From positions 1 through 64,000 of the forward strand of contig CAZVYN010000001.1 of NCBI GenBank assembly GCA_964631125.1: DNA of 64,000 nt, written 5' to 3'. The notes under the pieces are model-generated. The model searched no databases, was not told where the DNA came from, and saw only the letters and a program-made list of their open reading frames with translations. Below are positions 52,164 to 61,700 of this stretch, one piece after another. The translations under genes and the position numbers were made by a program. The number at the start of each line of letters is the position of its first letter. The first letter of the stretch is position 1. The stretch is from CAZVYN01 sp964631125. Its GTDB lineage: Bacteria; Eisenbacteria; RBG-16-71-46; CAIMUX01.

Positions 52164-53236
52164 CGCGACTCCATCTCGGCGAGGCGCGTCTCGATCGTGG
52201 CGAGCGCTTCCCGCGTCTCCCGCCAAGTCAAGGCCAGCTCCGCGCGCGCGGCGTCGGAGGGATTCGGCCCGGGTCCGAGCTGCAGCGTCACGAACTGCTC
52301 CAGTTGCCGCTCGGCCGCATCCACTTCGGCTTCGAAGCGCGCAAACCATCCGCCGATCTCATCTCCGTTGGGCCCCGCGAGCCGCTCGCTCTCCAGCGCC
52401 AGCACCGTGCCGACACGACGGACGCGGGAAAGTGATTCGTATGCGCTGGGACCGAGCGCCGCGAGCGCGGGCGCTTTCGGGGACTCCTCGAGCACGACCG
52501 CCGGCACACGCGGGATCGCCGGGCTCACGAGTTCATCTGAGAACGACTCTTCATCTCGATCCCAACCCGCGGCCTCGCCAAGTCGCTCCAATTGGTTTCG
52601 CGCGACGCCGACTCGCTCACGCAGCTCGGCGAAGAACTGGACCAGTCGGGCGCGATTCGCCGCCAACGGTTGGACGATCTCGACCAGGCTCGACTCATCA
52701 TCCGGCGGAAGCTCCGCGATCAGTCCATGTTGCCCCGGCCGAGCCAGCACGCGCTGGAGCGCGGCCAGCGCGATCCGTGTCCGCTCCAGCTCTTGGATGG
52801 CGCGCGCGCCGCTCTGGTTCTGATGGACGAGCGCGCCGACGCGCCGGTAGAGTTCGAAGACCTCCCACTGCGGGCCGTGCGTGAACGCCGCCTGTCCCTG
52901 CGGCAATTCCCCCGTTTCCGCCAACCGGAGGAGCAGACGGACCGGCCGCGTGAATCGCTCCGAGAGCACGTGACCGCAGGCCGCGGCCAGGATCGTCGTG
53001 AGCGCGACCAACCCCAGCCCACCGGCTCTGAGGAGCCCGAGGGACCCATCCGAGATGTCGGAGCGGCCCGCCAGGGCGTACTCCACGAGAGCCAAGTAGG
53101 TGAGCCCACAGAGCGCCGCGGGAAACAGCGTCAGGGCGATGGCCCATCCGCGGAGGCCGCGCGACCGCGGGCGTCCTGCCGACTCCTCGGGCTCGTCGAT
53201 CGGGGATTCCTGCGTGTCGGTTCGGAGTTCGTCCAC
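52160..53236 (-). CDS. Membrane protein with HAMP-like segment and long helical cytoplasmic domain
   Basis: A 358-residue protein of unknown family. Two membrane helices (about 30-55 and 70-92) are joined by a short loop, so little is exposed outside. SERFTRPVRLLLRLAETGELP after the second helix resembles a HAMP first helix. The remaining 250 residues are mostly helical and acidic, without the MCP signalling hairpin, HisKA box or GGDEF motif. The GTG start at 53236 lacks a strong ribosome site; an in-frame start further down is possible. It heads the operon with the CheW-like and receiver-HD genes and could be the membrane input of that system. Confidence 0.6.
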   Translation of the reverse strand: MDELRTDTQESPIDEPEESAGRPRSRGLRGWAIALTLFPAALCGLTYLALVEYALAGRSDISDGSLGLLRAGGLGLVALTTILAAACGHVLSERFTRPVRLLLRLAETGELPQGQAAFTHGPQWEVFELYRRVGALVHQNQSGARAIQELERTRIALAALQRVLARPGQHGLIAELPPDDESSLVEIVQPLAANRARLVQFFAELRERVGVARNQLERLGEAAGWDRDEESFSDELVSPAIPRVPAVVLEESPKAPALAALGPSAYESLSRVRRVGTVLALESERLAGPNGDEIGGWFARFEAEVDAAERQLEQFVTLQLGPGPNPSDAARAELALTWRETREALATIETRLAEMESR

Positions 53237-53551
53237 TCGCCGTCTTTCGTCCGCTCACGCGATATGCATTCTCCGGGGGCATCCGTCGTGCGGGTCGCAC
53301 GCCGCGAGCGGCGGGAGTGCGTGGCGCAATCAGGACGTGAAGAGCGGCGATACCCTTGGAGATCGCGCGGTTCCGGCTCCCCGGGCCCGAGGCAGGGGCC
53401 CACTCGCCGGGTGGCGCCGAGCTTGCGACCGTGGGGATGACCGCAGCGAGCCTAGCACGCTCGCTCGCGCGGGTGTCAATGCTCCAGTGCCTGGCGAGCG
53501 CCCGTCGAGCGCGCCATCCGGCCATTTCCGCTCGTCCGAGGAGGTCCGACC
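53237..53551. other. Intergenic region between divergent genes
   Basis: A 315-base gap separates the HAMP-like gene from the conserved unknown gene at 53552. It should contain promoters for both. I see no reliable -35/-10 pair and no small gene; GAGGAGG at the right edge is the ribosome site of the next gene. Confidence 0.5.
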
Positions 53552-54358
53552 ATGTTGCCGAGAGAGAGCTATCTCGAGCTGCCTCGCAACGACCGACAGA
53601 TGCGTCCGACCTACCTCTTCATGATGAAATGCCTGCTCTACAGCCGCATGGAGACGGGACTGGTCTCGAACAAAGACTTCTACGACGAAGACGTCAACGT
53701 CTACATCGCGCACCTGCTCAATTCGTTCGTCCACCCCGACTTCATCGAGCGGTCGCGGCCGTACCTGTCCAAGTACGACACCGAGGTCTTCGGCCGTGTC
53801 GCGACCTCGAAGGACGCGCGCCTGAAGTACACGCTCTACAAGACCAACGCCGATTTCCTGCTCATCTCGCTGGGGATCTTCGACAACCCGGAGGCGGCGC
53901 TGGCCGAGCACCCGAGCCAGGGGGGCGGCGCGCCCGAGCGATCGGGGCAGACCCCGTCGGAAGAGGCGTACATGGGGCGTGGGCGCACCTACTACCGTTT
54001 CGCCTACTCCTACAGTCAGCAGCTCCACGGCCGGCACACGCCGATCACCGAGGTATTGGAGAAGCTCAGCGAAGGGTTCGACAAGTACATGCGGATCCTC
54101 GCCCACATGCGGGGCGAGTACCTCGATCTGCTCCAGCGACTCAGCCGGGGGGAGATCTACCACCTGGAACGCGTCGTCAACGAATCGCAGCGCCAGTCGG
54201 TCATCCGCGACAAGCAGGACAAGATCCTCGATCTCTACCTGGAGTGGAAGCGCACGCAGGACGACGGCCTGCGCGGGGAGATGCGCTCGATCCTGGATGA
54301 ACTGCGAGGAATGGACGCCGAACTCAAGATCGAGCTGCCCGAACTCGGCTCGCTCTGA
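53552..54358 (+). CDS. Conserved-looking cytoplasmic protein of unknown function
   Basis: A 268-residue protein that I do not recognise. It has no signal peptide or membrane helix. The amino half (about 15-115) is rich in aromatic residues (YLFMMKCLLYSRMETGL and VNVYIAHLLNSFVHPDF), followed by a flexible Gly/Pro linker (about 118-140) and a long, highly charged helical region (about 150-265) that could form a coiled coil. Composition and codon use look like those of real neighbouring genes, and GAGGAGG lies six bases before the ATG. It is a single-gene transcription unit closed by the strongest hairpin of the window. Expression is probably high. Confidence 0.75.
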   Translation: MLPRESYLELPRNDRQMRPTYLFMMKCLLYSRMETGLVSNKDFYDEDVNVYIAHLLNSFVHPDFIERSRPYLSKYDTEVFGRVATSKDARLKYTLYKTNADFLLISLGIFDNPEAALAEHPSQGGGAPERSGQTPSEEAYMGRGRTYYRFAYSYSQQLHGRHTPITEVLEKLSEGFDKYMRILAHMRGEYLDLLQRLSRGEIYHLERVVNESQRQSVIRDKQDKILDLYLEWKRTQDDGLRGEMRSILDELRGMDAELKIELPELGSL

Positions 54359-54389
54359 CGCTGCGGCGACCGTGCTCTGAGAGACTTTC

Positions 54390-54456
54390 GACCGGCGGAG
54401 GTTCCGGCGTCGACGCACCGCGAGGCGTCGAAGGAACCTCCGCCGGTCTGTTTGTT
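54390..54456 (+). terminator. Long-stem intrinsic terminator
   Basis: GACCGGCGGAGGTTCC (54390-54405) and GGAACCTCCGCCGGTC (54433-54448) form a perfect 16-pair stem with an inner TCGACGC/GCGTCGA stem, followed by a T-rich TGTTTGTT. It isolates the unknown gene from the M48 protease gene downstream. Confidence 0.85.
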
Positions 54457-54497
54457 CCCGTTGTTCCCCGCGGGGAACGACCTCGTCGACCCCGGGG

Positions 54498-54503
54498 TAT
54501 GCT
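54498..54503 (+). promoter_or_regulatory. Probable -10 box (TATGCT) of the M48 gene, leaderless arrangement
   Basis: TATGCT ends six bases before the GTG start at 54510, exactly the geometry seen before lpxH. No ribosome-binding site fits, so translation would start from the very 5' end of the mRNA. Confidence 0.5.
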
Positions 54504-54509
54504 CCCGGC

Positions 54510-56429
54510 GTGCCCAGTTCCCTTCCCCTCCCCGGTCGAATCGAGATCGCTCCCGCGCGCCGGTGGCGTCGCTGGCTCTGCGGGCTCCTGATCGCGTGGT
54601 TGCCGCTGCTTCCAATCCGGTCCGTCGCGATCGCCGATGTCGACATCCCCGATGACTTCGAGACCGGACTGCAGGCGGCGAACGCCTTCGCCGACCACTT
54701 CGGGTTGGTGGAGGAAGACTCGCTCGTCACGCGGGTGAACGACATCGCCTACCGCGTCGCGAGCCAGACCGGTCGCGACGACATCGCGTGGAGCTTCCAC
54801 GTGCTGGATGTCGACGATCCGAACGCCTTCGCCCTGCCCGGGGGGTTCCTCTTCGTCACCCGCGGCATCCTCGACACCGGTATCTCCGACGCGGCGCTCG
54901 CGCACCTCATGGGGCACGAGATGGCCCACGTCACGCAGCGGCACTTCGCGCGAGCCGACCGGACGAGCAGCCTCCTCTCGCTGCTGCAGACCGCCGCGGT
55001 GGTGGCGACGATCCTCGCGGTCCAGAACGACGGCGCGCGCGATCCGGTCCTCGATTCGAATCGCCGGGTCGACTGGGGAACCGACCGATCGGGCGACGCG
55101 CTGACCAGCACGATGATCTTCGGGAGCGTCTTCCGCGAGCTGCTCGTGCGCGGCTACGGCCGTGGACTCGAGATGGAGGCGGACGAGGTCGGGCGACGGT
55201 TCGCGGTTCGAGCCGGCTACCCGATCGAAGGCGGCGCCGAGCTCCTCGAGCGTCTGCACGAACGGATCTTCGAGGACCAGGAGTACGGCTACTGGCGCAC
55301 CCACCCCTTCTTCACCGATCGAGTAGCCAAGGCCCGGGCGGCCCGCTCGGGCGCCCGGGAAGCGCCGTCGGCGGAGGAAGTGGAGTCGTATCGGCTAGAG
55401 GTCTCGAGGACGCTGACCGCGATCGCGGAGCACTTCGAGGAGGAGTACTCGCGTCGCGCTCGCGAACGCGACGACGACGACTCGGGACCGCACCGCGGCG
55501 GGCGGGACCTACATCGCGACCTCGAGCGAGGGGGTCCTGAGCCGACGGTGCTGTTCCTCTATCGAGCCGCTCTGGAGGCGAACCCTCAGTCTGCGTCGTC
55601 GCTGCAGATCGAAGCTCAACTCCTCGGTCGCCGGGCAGAATGGGAGCGACGCAAGCGCGAGGTCCATCGCGCCTTCGGACCGTTGGCGGCCGACTACGAC
55701 TCCCTCGTCACGCGAATCGACCAGACCCGCGAGAAGCGCCCGGTCGCGGTCAACGTCTCGAATCTCGGAGGCGACCGCGATCCGTTCGAATCGTTCGCGC
55801 AGCGCGTGCAATCCGAGCGAGATCTGCTGCGGGACGAACTCGTCCAACTGCGCGCCGCCAGCGTCTCGATCGTCGAGCAACCGGGCGCGGGACTCGAGTT
55901 CCTCGAGCTGTTCCTCCGCAACTACCCCGACGATCCGCTGGCCCCCGCACTGCGCGTGCGGCTGGCCGAGCAGTATCGCCTCGCCGATCGCGCCGATGAG
56001 GCGGCGTTGCTGCTGACCGAGACGTTCGACGACGCTCCCGCCGAACGGGATCAGGCGCTCGCGCGCGTCCTTCCGCACGTCAAGGAACTGTCGACGCTCG
56101 AGACAGTACTGCGTCGGAGAGGTCCCGATTCGCTCTCCACGCGGGCGGAGACCGAACTCCACGCGCGCGCCGCGACGCTCGACTCACTGGAGATCGGAAG
56201 TCGCTACCTGGAGCGGTTCCCGCGCGGCTCGGTCGCCGACACGGTGCAGGCCAGGGTGGAAGACTTGGCGATGCAGCGCTACTACGGGGGTCGGCTCCAC
56301 GAATCGCTGGAGACCTATCAAGCCGCGCTCGACGCCTACCACCGCGTGATCTTGCTCGCCCCGAGCACGCGAGCCGCGCGCCTGGCGCGCGAAGGAATCG
56401 AACGGGTGCACACGCTCCGTGGGAAGTGA
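54510..56429 (+). CDS. M48-family periplasmic metalloprotease with TPR-like C-terminal part (BepA-like)
   Basis: A 639-residue exported protein. The signal segment is at about 15-40 (WLCGLLIAWLPLLPIRSVAIA). The M48 domain (about 45-270) has HExxH in LMGHEMAHVTQRH (about 137) and the third ligand region LEMEADEVGRRFA. The carboxy 370 residues are helical with repeats resembling TPR (FLELFLRNYPDDPLAP, YLERFPRGSVADTV). BepA and related proteins assist or degrade outer-membrane assembly intermediates such as LptD; similar architecture suggests the same here. Start GTG 54510 is fixed by the adjacent -10 box and signal peptide. It converges on guaB. Confidence 0.87.
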   Translation: MPSSLPLPGRIEIAPARRWRRWLCGLLIAWLPLLPIRSVAIADVDIPDDFETGLQAANAFADHFGLVEEDSLVTRVNDIAYRVASQTGRDDIAWSFHVLDVDDPNAFALPGGFLFVTRGILDTGISDAALAHLMGHEMAHVTQRHFARADRTSSLLSLLQTAAVVATILAVQNDGARDPVLDSNRRVDWGTDRSGDALTSTMIFGSVFRELLVRGYGRGLEMEADEVGRRFAVRAGYPIEGGAELLERLHERIFEDQEYGYWRTHPFFTDRVAKARAARSGAREAPSAEEVESYRLEVSRTLTAIAEHFEEEYSRRARERDDDDSGPHRGGRDLHRDLERGGPEPTVLFLYRAALEANPQSASSLQIEAQLLGRRAEWERRKREVHRAFGPLAADYDSLVTRIDQTREKRPVAVNVSNLGGDRDPFESFAQRVQSERDLLRDELVQLRAASVSIVEQPGAGLEFLELFLRNYPDDPLAPALRVRLAEQYRLADRADEAALLLTETFDDAPAERDQALARVLPHVKELSTLETVLRRRGPDSLSTRAETELHARAATLDSLEIGSRYLERFPRGSVADTVQARVEDLAMQRYYGGRLHESLETYQAALDAYHRVILLAPSTRAARLAREGIERVHTLRGK

Positions 56430-56438
56430 TCGCGCCCG

Positions 56439-57920
56439 CTACATCACCTTGTAGTTCGGAGCTTCCTTCGTGATCTGGATGTCGTGCGGGTGCGACTCGC
56501 GCACTCCCGCCTCCGTCACGCGGATGAACTTGGTCTTCGAGCGGAGATCGGCGATGTCCCGCACCCCGCAGTAGCCCATGCCCGCGCGCAGGCCGCCGAC
56601 GAGTTGGAAGAGCACGGCGGCGAGGCCGCCCTTGTAGGGAACCCGACCCTCGATCCCTTCCGCGACCAGCTTCATCTCCTTGCCTTCGAATCCGCCCAGA
56701 TCCATCTGGAAGTAGCGGTCCGAGCTACCGCGCGTCATCGCGTCGATTGATCCCATCCCGCGGTAGACCTTGTAGGAGCGCCCCTGATAGAGGACCGACT
56801 CGCCGGGGCTCTCTTCGGTGCCGGCGAAGAGGCTCCCCACCATCACCGCCGACGCGCCGGCCGCGATCGCCTTCGGGATGTCGCCCGAGTAGCGGATGCC
56901 GCCGTCCGCGATGACGGTCACGCCCATCTTCGCGGCCTCTTCGGCGCAGTCCGCCACCGCCGTGATCTGAGGGACGCCGATCCCCGCGACGACCCGCGTC
57001 GTGCAGATCGCGCCGGGGCCCATCCCGACTTTGACGACATCGGCGCCGCTCTCACACAGCTCGCGCGTCGCTTCACGCGTGGCCACGTTTCCGCAGATCA
57101 GGTCGACGCTCGGGATGGCGGAACGCAGCTTGGCCAGGGCATCCATGACGCGCGTCGAATGGCCGTGGGCGCTGTCGAGACAGAGCAGGTCGACGCCTTT
57201 GGCCGCCAGCTCCTGCGCGCGCTCCAAGTAGTCCGGCGTGATGCCGAGAGCCGCGCCGACGCGCAGTCGCCCGCGGTCGTCGACGCAGGCATCCGGATAC
57301 TGGACCTTCTTCTGGATGTCCTTGACCGTGATGAGCCCGCGGAGCATCCCCTCGCGATCCACCACGGGCAGCTTCTCGATCCGGTACTTGTGCAGGATCT
57401 GTTTGGCCTCGTCGAGCGTCGTGCCGACCGGTGTCGAGATGAGCCGGTCTTTCGTCATGACGCGCTCGATCGGAACCGACGAGTCCTCGATGAAGCGAAG
57501 GTCCCGGTTGGTCAGGATCCCGACCAGTCGCCCTTCCTTCGTGATCGGAATGCCCGAGACGCGGTAGCGCGCCATGACCGCCAGCGCTTCGGAGACCGGC
57601 ACGTCGGGCGGCAGCGTGATCGGATCGGCGATCATGCCGCTCTCGGAGCGCTTGACCTTGTCGACTTCGCTCGCCTGCTGCTCGATCGTCAGGTTCTTGT
57701 GGATCACTCCGACGCCGCCGGCGCGGGCGAGGGCGATCGCGAGGCGCGCTTCCGTCACCGTATCCATCGCCGCGGAGAGGAGCGGGATGTTGAGGCTGAG
57801 CCGCTTGGTCAGCCCGACCCGGACGTCGACTTCCGAGGGCAGGACATCTGACCTCCCGGGGAGGAGCAGGACATCATCGAAGGTCAACCCCTCGCCGGTG
57901 ATGCGCTCGCGCAGGGTCAC
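56439..57920 (-). CDS. guaB: Inosine-5'-monophosphate dehydrogenase
   Basis: Converts IMP to XMP, the rate-limiting step of guanine nucleotide synthesis. The 493 residues show LTFDDVLLLPGRSDVLPSEV, two CBS domains (about 95-205), GNVATREATREL, the active-site loop GPGAICTTRVVAGIG with catalytic cysteine (about 305), ADGGIRYSGDI and the flap with RGMGSIDAM. All are intact and the length is normal. The GTG start shares GTGA with the stop of the upstream barrel gene, so it is probably expressed from that gene's promoter. Confidence 0.97.
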   Translation of the reverse strand: MTLRERITGEGLTFDDVLLLPGRSDVLPSEVDVRVGLTKRLSLNIPLLSAAMDTVTEARLAIALARAGGVGVIHKNLTIEQQASEVDKVKRSESGMIADPITLPPDVPVSEALAVMARYRVSGIPITKEGRLVGILTNRDLRFIEDSSVPIERVMTKDRLISTPVGTTLDEAKQILHKYRIEKLPVVDREGMLRGLITVKDIQKKVQYPDACVDDRGRLRVGAALGITPDYLERAQELAAKGVDLLCLDSAHGHSTRVMDALAKLRSAIPSVDLICGNVATREATRELCESGADVVKVGMGPGAICTTRVVAGIGVPQITAVADCAEEAAKMGVTVIADGGIRYSGDIPKAIAAGASAVMVGSLFAGTEESPGESVLYQGRSYKVYRGMGSIDAMTRGSSDRYFQMDLGGFEGKEMKLVAEGIEGRVPYKGGLAAVLFQLVGGLRAGMGYCGVRDIADLRSKTKFIRVTEAGVRESHPHDIQITKEAPNYKVM

Positions 57921-58723
57921 TTCCCCGCCTTGCCCGACTCCATCGTCATCCTCTTGTCGTCCTTGCGTTCCCAGAGGATCCCCTCGTCGGGGGAGAAGTG
58001 ATAATGCAGCCCGACTCGAAACGTCACCATGGGATGGTTCGAATCGAAGAGCCGCTCGAACTTGTCGTCGGCCGTGAAGACGTAGTGAGCCTGCAGGATC
58101 CCGGTCACGGTCACATGGCGCGTGAGACGCATCTCGTCCTCTCCGCTGAGGTAGAGACCGGGCACGTAGCCACGGTAGAAGCGTTGCGTGATCGGGTCAC
58201 GGACGGAACTCCCGTGCCACTTGTAATTCCAACGGTAGAGACCCGCTCCACCGCCCGCCCTCAGAACCGATCCCTTGAAGTGCGCCACCTTGCGCAACGC
58301 TCCGAGCGTCCCGAAGTTGACCGCGTAGACCGTGTCGCCCCGATCGGCGAAGGCGTTGTAGCCGAAACCGAAATCGCCGACTCCGATCCACGACTCGTCG
58401 AAGCGATACCGGAAACTCGCCTGGAGCACCGGCCGGACCGTGGCGCCCTTCGCCAGATCTCCGCCCATGACGCGCATGAGACCGACCGTCGCCCCGTAGC
58501 CGCTGAATCCGGAGAGTGCGCCGAACTGCCGATTCGGATTGGGGGCGTCTTCGCGGACGAAGACGTCGTCCGGGAGTGTTTCGGGTGTCAGCGTCTCGGG
58601 CGCCATTGTCTCGGGCGTGGGGATTTCTTCCTGCGCGGCGCAGAACTCAAGCGCGCCGGTCGAGCCGATCAAACACGCCAGGAGAGCCGAAATGAGAGCG
58701 GCCCGAACGCGAACCAGCGACAT
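57917..58723 (-). CDS. Outer-membrane beta-barrel protein of unknown family
   Basis: A 268-residue exported protein. A signal peptide (about 1-29) is followed by a short region with three PET-containing repeats (TPETMAPETLTPETLP), then alternating strands typical of an eight-stranded barrel (GVGDFGFGYNAFADRGDTVY; LHYHFSP near the end). ATG 58723 follows AAGGAG. It is coupled to guaB by a GTGA overlap, an odd pairing of an envelope gene with a purine enzyme. OmpA/OmpW-like function is possible; ligand is unknown. Confidence 0.72.
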   Translation of the reverse strand: MSLVRVRAALISALLACLIGSTGALEFCAAQEEIPTPETMAPETLTPETLPDDVFVREDAPNPNRQFGALSGFSGYGATVGLMRVMGGDLAKGATVRPVLQASFRYRFDESWIGVGDFGFGYNAFADRGDTVYAVNFGTLGALRKVAHFKGSVLRAGGGAGLYRWNYKWHGSSVRDPITQRFYRGYVPGLYLSGEDEMRLTRHVTVTGILQAHYVFTADDKFERLFDSNHPMVTFRVGLHYHFSPDEGILWERKDDKRMTMESGKAGK

Positions 58724-58900
58724 GCGTTCTCCTTGAATGGAACCCCGATTGGCGCGGCAGTCTAGCCGTGGGTCCAAGGGTCGTCAAGGAAGCCGGGCGA
58801 GTTGTGCCGGGTCGGGTTGGAGGCACAGTGTCGCTGCTAGCGCCGACAAGTGGACGATGCCAGTCTTCGCCGCCCACGCTACGGCACTCAGCTATCGAAG

Positions 58901-60417
58901 CTACCGGACAAGCGTGAATCTCCGCCCCTCGATGCCGCTCCCGGGGATCTGGACCCAATACACGCCCGTGGCCCATGACTCCGCGATTGGAATCTCGCCC
59001 TCATGCCCCCCACCGGGCGCGGAGGCCAGCTCGACTCTCGCGCGCGTCGCTCCCCCCGCGTCGATCACCCGCGCAACCACGGATCCGGGGACCAGTCGGA
59101 AGTCCCGATCCAGGCGGACTTTGATCGCGCCTCCGCTGCTGACCGTTGGGCGAAGTGCGATGGTCTGGCGCCCGGCGCCCAACCACACCGGGGCCTGTGC
59201 CGCAGGGCTCGTGACGTTCGGCACAACCACTAGACGATTGGGAGATGCTCGGAGTCCGAGCAACTCCGCGCCCGGGCTCCCGTCGACATTCGCAAACGCG
59301 AGCCACCCCGGCGGCTCGGCGATCGACTGAATCCACTCGAAGTCAAGGCCCACACGGCCGCGGTAGACCTCATACGTAAACGCGGTCTTCTCGATCAAGT
59401 CGACCTCGCCGTCGCGATCGACGTCGTACAAACGCGGCCCCCCCCCCCCACGCCACTCACGTCCTCGTCAGTCCAGTCTCCCGACTGGGCCCCGACAAGC
59501 ATGCGGACTTCGAGGTCCGACCTCTCATACAGAATGTCTGGAAGCAGGTCGCCTGTCATCTCCGCTACATCAAACTGCTCCCAGTAAATTCCATCCCCGC
59601 CAGGCTCGTTTCGAATCCAGCGAACATCTGCCGCGAAAACTCGCGCGCCTAGGTTCTCTATGTATCCGATCCCAATTCGGTCGACTCCTCCGCAAAACGC
59701 TCCGTGTTTGTACTCGCAGCTCAACGCGATGTCGAGATCCCCGTCTTTGTCCACGTCGCGCGGTAACATGTCGAACACAGCCGTCGGAGTAGCCTCTGAG
59801 TCACACTCTGGATGTTCCTCGTTCAGATTCACGTGCAGCTCCAACGGCGGCGTGGACAATCCTGACGGCGATCCGAACAACACGAAAACCGAGTACCACC
59901 CGCTGTACCGCCCGATCAAATCGTCGAAGCCATCGTTGTCGAGGTCGGCTACCGCCATTCGGCGGAAATAACTGGAGTTCGGCCACGTCACAGACGTCGC
60001 TGGCGCCGCATAGTTGTGAAAAACATCGGCGTAGTACACTTTCAATGGATCTTCACAGAATGCGATGTCGTCGCGCCCGTCACCGTTGAAATCTCCGACT
60101 TCCAGATCGTTCCAACCATTCGCCACCGGCAAGATGGTCGAAGTCGAGAATCCACCGGTCCCGTCGTTCAGAAGTATGTAAATCTTCTCCGTGTTCCCGG
60201 TCCGCGCCCCTACGGCGCAATCGACGTACGGATCGGCATTGAGATGCCCCAGCGAAACGCACGTCGGCGTTTCCGGGAGCGTGTACCCGACAGCCGGGCC
60301 GAACCACGTCTCACCCGCAGCTTGTTGTGCCGTTGACACAAGGAGTGTCGCGGCACAGAGCCAAGACGGGACCACGGCCAAGGTGCTGCGGCCGGAGACT
60401 TCTATCATGAGTCGCAC
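58901..60417 (-). pseudogene. FG-GAP/VCBS-repeat secreted protein, frame broken at a 13-base G tract
   Basis: Two frames join into one protein of about 505 residues. The first (60417 to about 59437) has a signal peptide (LCAATLLVSTAQQAAG) and integrin-like repeats (VGDFNGDGRDDIAF, VADLDNDGFDDLIG, RDVDKDGDLDIALS). The second (to 58901) resumes with YDVDRDGEVDLIEK and ends in a FlgD-like sorting domain (GVYWVQIPGSGIEGRRF). They are separated at a run of 13 G (minus strand). The first part is clearly less GC-rich than its neighbours, a sign of transfer or weak selection. GGAGG precedes GTG 60417. Either slippage-switched, a true pseudogene or a sequencing artefact. Confidence 0.72.
59437..59449. 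repeat. Homopolymer of 13 C (G on the coding strand)
   Basis: Thirteen successive C residues on the plus strand lie exactly where the VCBS-repeat protein changes frame. One base more or fewer modulo three would restore one continuous protein. Confidence 0.9.
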
Positions 60418-61700
60418 ATCGACCTCCTACCCAGCCAGAGCTCGGGGTAGACATCTGCCTGTTGCTGGAAGTACCCCTCGTTGATCGAGCCCCACACCGC
60501 GTCCAAGCCCGCGTAGTACCAGGCACTCGGGAACTCGCTCGTCGATGCGCCGGCGGGCGTTCCGCCAACGTGGCGGGCTGGAACCACCTCTGCGTCGCCG
60601 CCCAGCAGCACGAAATCCGTCCCCCACAGCGAGTACGCCTCTCGGAGGAACGTCCGGATGCGTTCGGGGTCGTCGCCGCCGTCGTAATTCGCCCTCACCC
60701 AGTCCATCGTGCGGACCACCGTCGGTACGCCAGTCTCCGTCCGCCAGTCAGCCCACTCCTGAAACGTCTCGACCATCGAGCCGTCCCACGTCTCGCCGGT
60801 GATCCAACGGTCGTTGGTGAGGATGACCATGTCGATGGACGGGCCTTCGAGCGAGGGCCGGTCGGTGGGATGGAACCCGGTGGCGTGATTGGATTCGGTC
60901 ACGACGTACAGCGGATCGAGCGGGTCGAGCGGGTCGGCGACGACCGCAGTGGACTCGGGTCCGTCGTAGCCGTCGACCGCCTCGGGATTGATCACGTTCG
61001 CGCTGACCCATTCGAGTTCGATCTTCTCGCGCGAGAAGCGACGTTCGGGCCGTTGACGGGCGGGCGCAGACTCCCCTGCGGGATTGGCTCCAGCATCAAC
61101 GTCACTTCGATCGATTGATACAGCTTCAACTCGCGGGTCGCGGAGTCCCACTCGAACGGAAGCGCCGCGAAGTCACCGATTCGAATACCGCTAGACCCGT
61201 CATTCCCGGTCAGGAACTCCGGTCTTGGCGGGAAGAGGTTCTCCTCTTCGTACCAGAACGGATCAGGGGCCCAAGTTTGGGTAGAGTCGGTCGGATCGGC
61301 GGCGGGCGGAACTGGGAACGGAACGACATCGGTGGCGACGACGACGGGATCGAGCGTGAGGACCAGGATCTGAGCGACTCGCCGGCCCGCCTGCAGGACG
61401 GCGCGATCTTGGATCGCTGGGAGCAGCGGCGCTCCCTCGAACTCGGCGGGTGCGAACGGCGCGAGATCGCGATGGAAGATGGTGGAGTATCCGGTGGTCG
61501 AGTCGTAATAGACCCCGACATCTGCGGGGTCTAGCTCGAACGAGAAGTCGAGCTGCGACGGACCTGGAATGTCATGCGCGGTCGGGCCCGCCATCGCGTC
61601 GGACGTCGAATTCCGCCCCCCCCCCCATTTGTGCGACAAGGATGAACGCCAAGGACAGAAGACTCGACCGCGTCGCGCGGGAATGCACTGAGACCGCCAC
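60405..61700 (-). pseudogene. C25 (gingipain-type) peptidase remnant: two frameshifts and truncated
   Basis: The reading begins at GTG 61700 after AAGGGAGG with an export signal (RSSLLSLAFILVAQ), then shifts frame at an 11-G run (61626-61616). The C25 propeptide-like region follows (FSFELDPADVGVYYDS; PFWYEEENLFPPRPEF). A second shift occurs near 61040-61080 with no homopolymer, after which the peptidase domain reads VSANVINPEAVDGYDG, MVILTNDRWITGETW, TFLREAYSLWGTDFVLLGGD and stops after PELWLGR at 60405. The family's catalytic His and Cys lie beyond that point, so the product cannot be an active peptidase. The 3' end abuts the VCBS gene, suggesting a deletion. Confidence 0.72.
61616..61626. 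repeat. Homopolymer of 11 C (G on the coding strand)
   Basis: Eleven successive C residues on the plus strand lie at the signal-peptide/mature boundary of the C25 remnant, where the frame changes. With the 13-base tract at 59437 this makes two long G runs in adjacent exported-protein genes. Confidence 0.9.
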
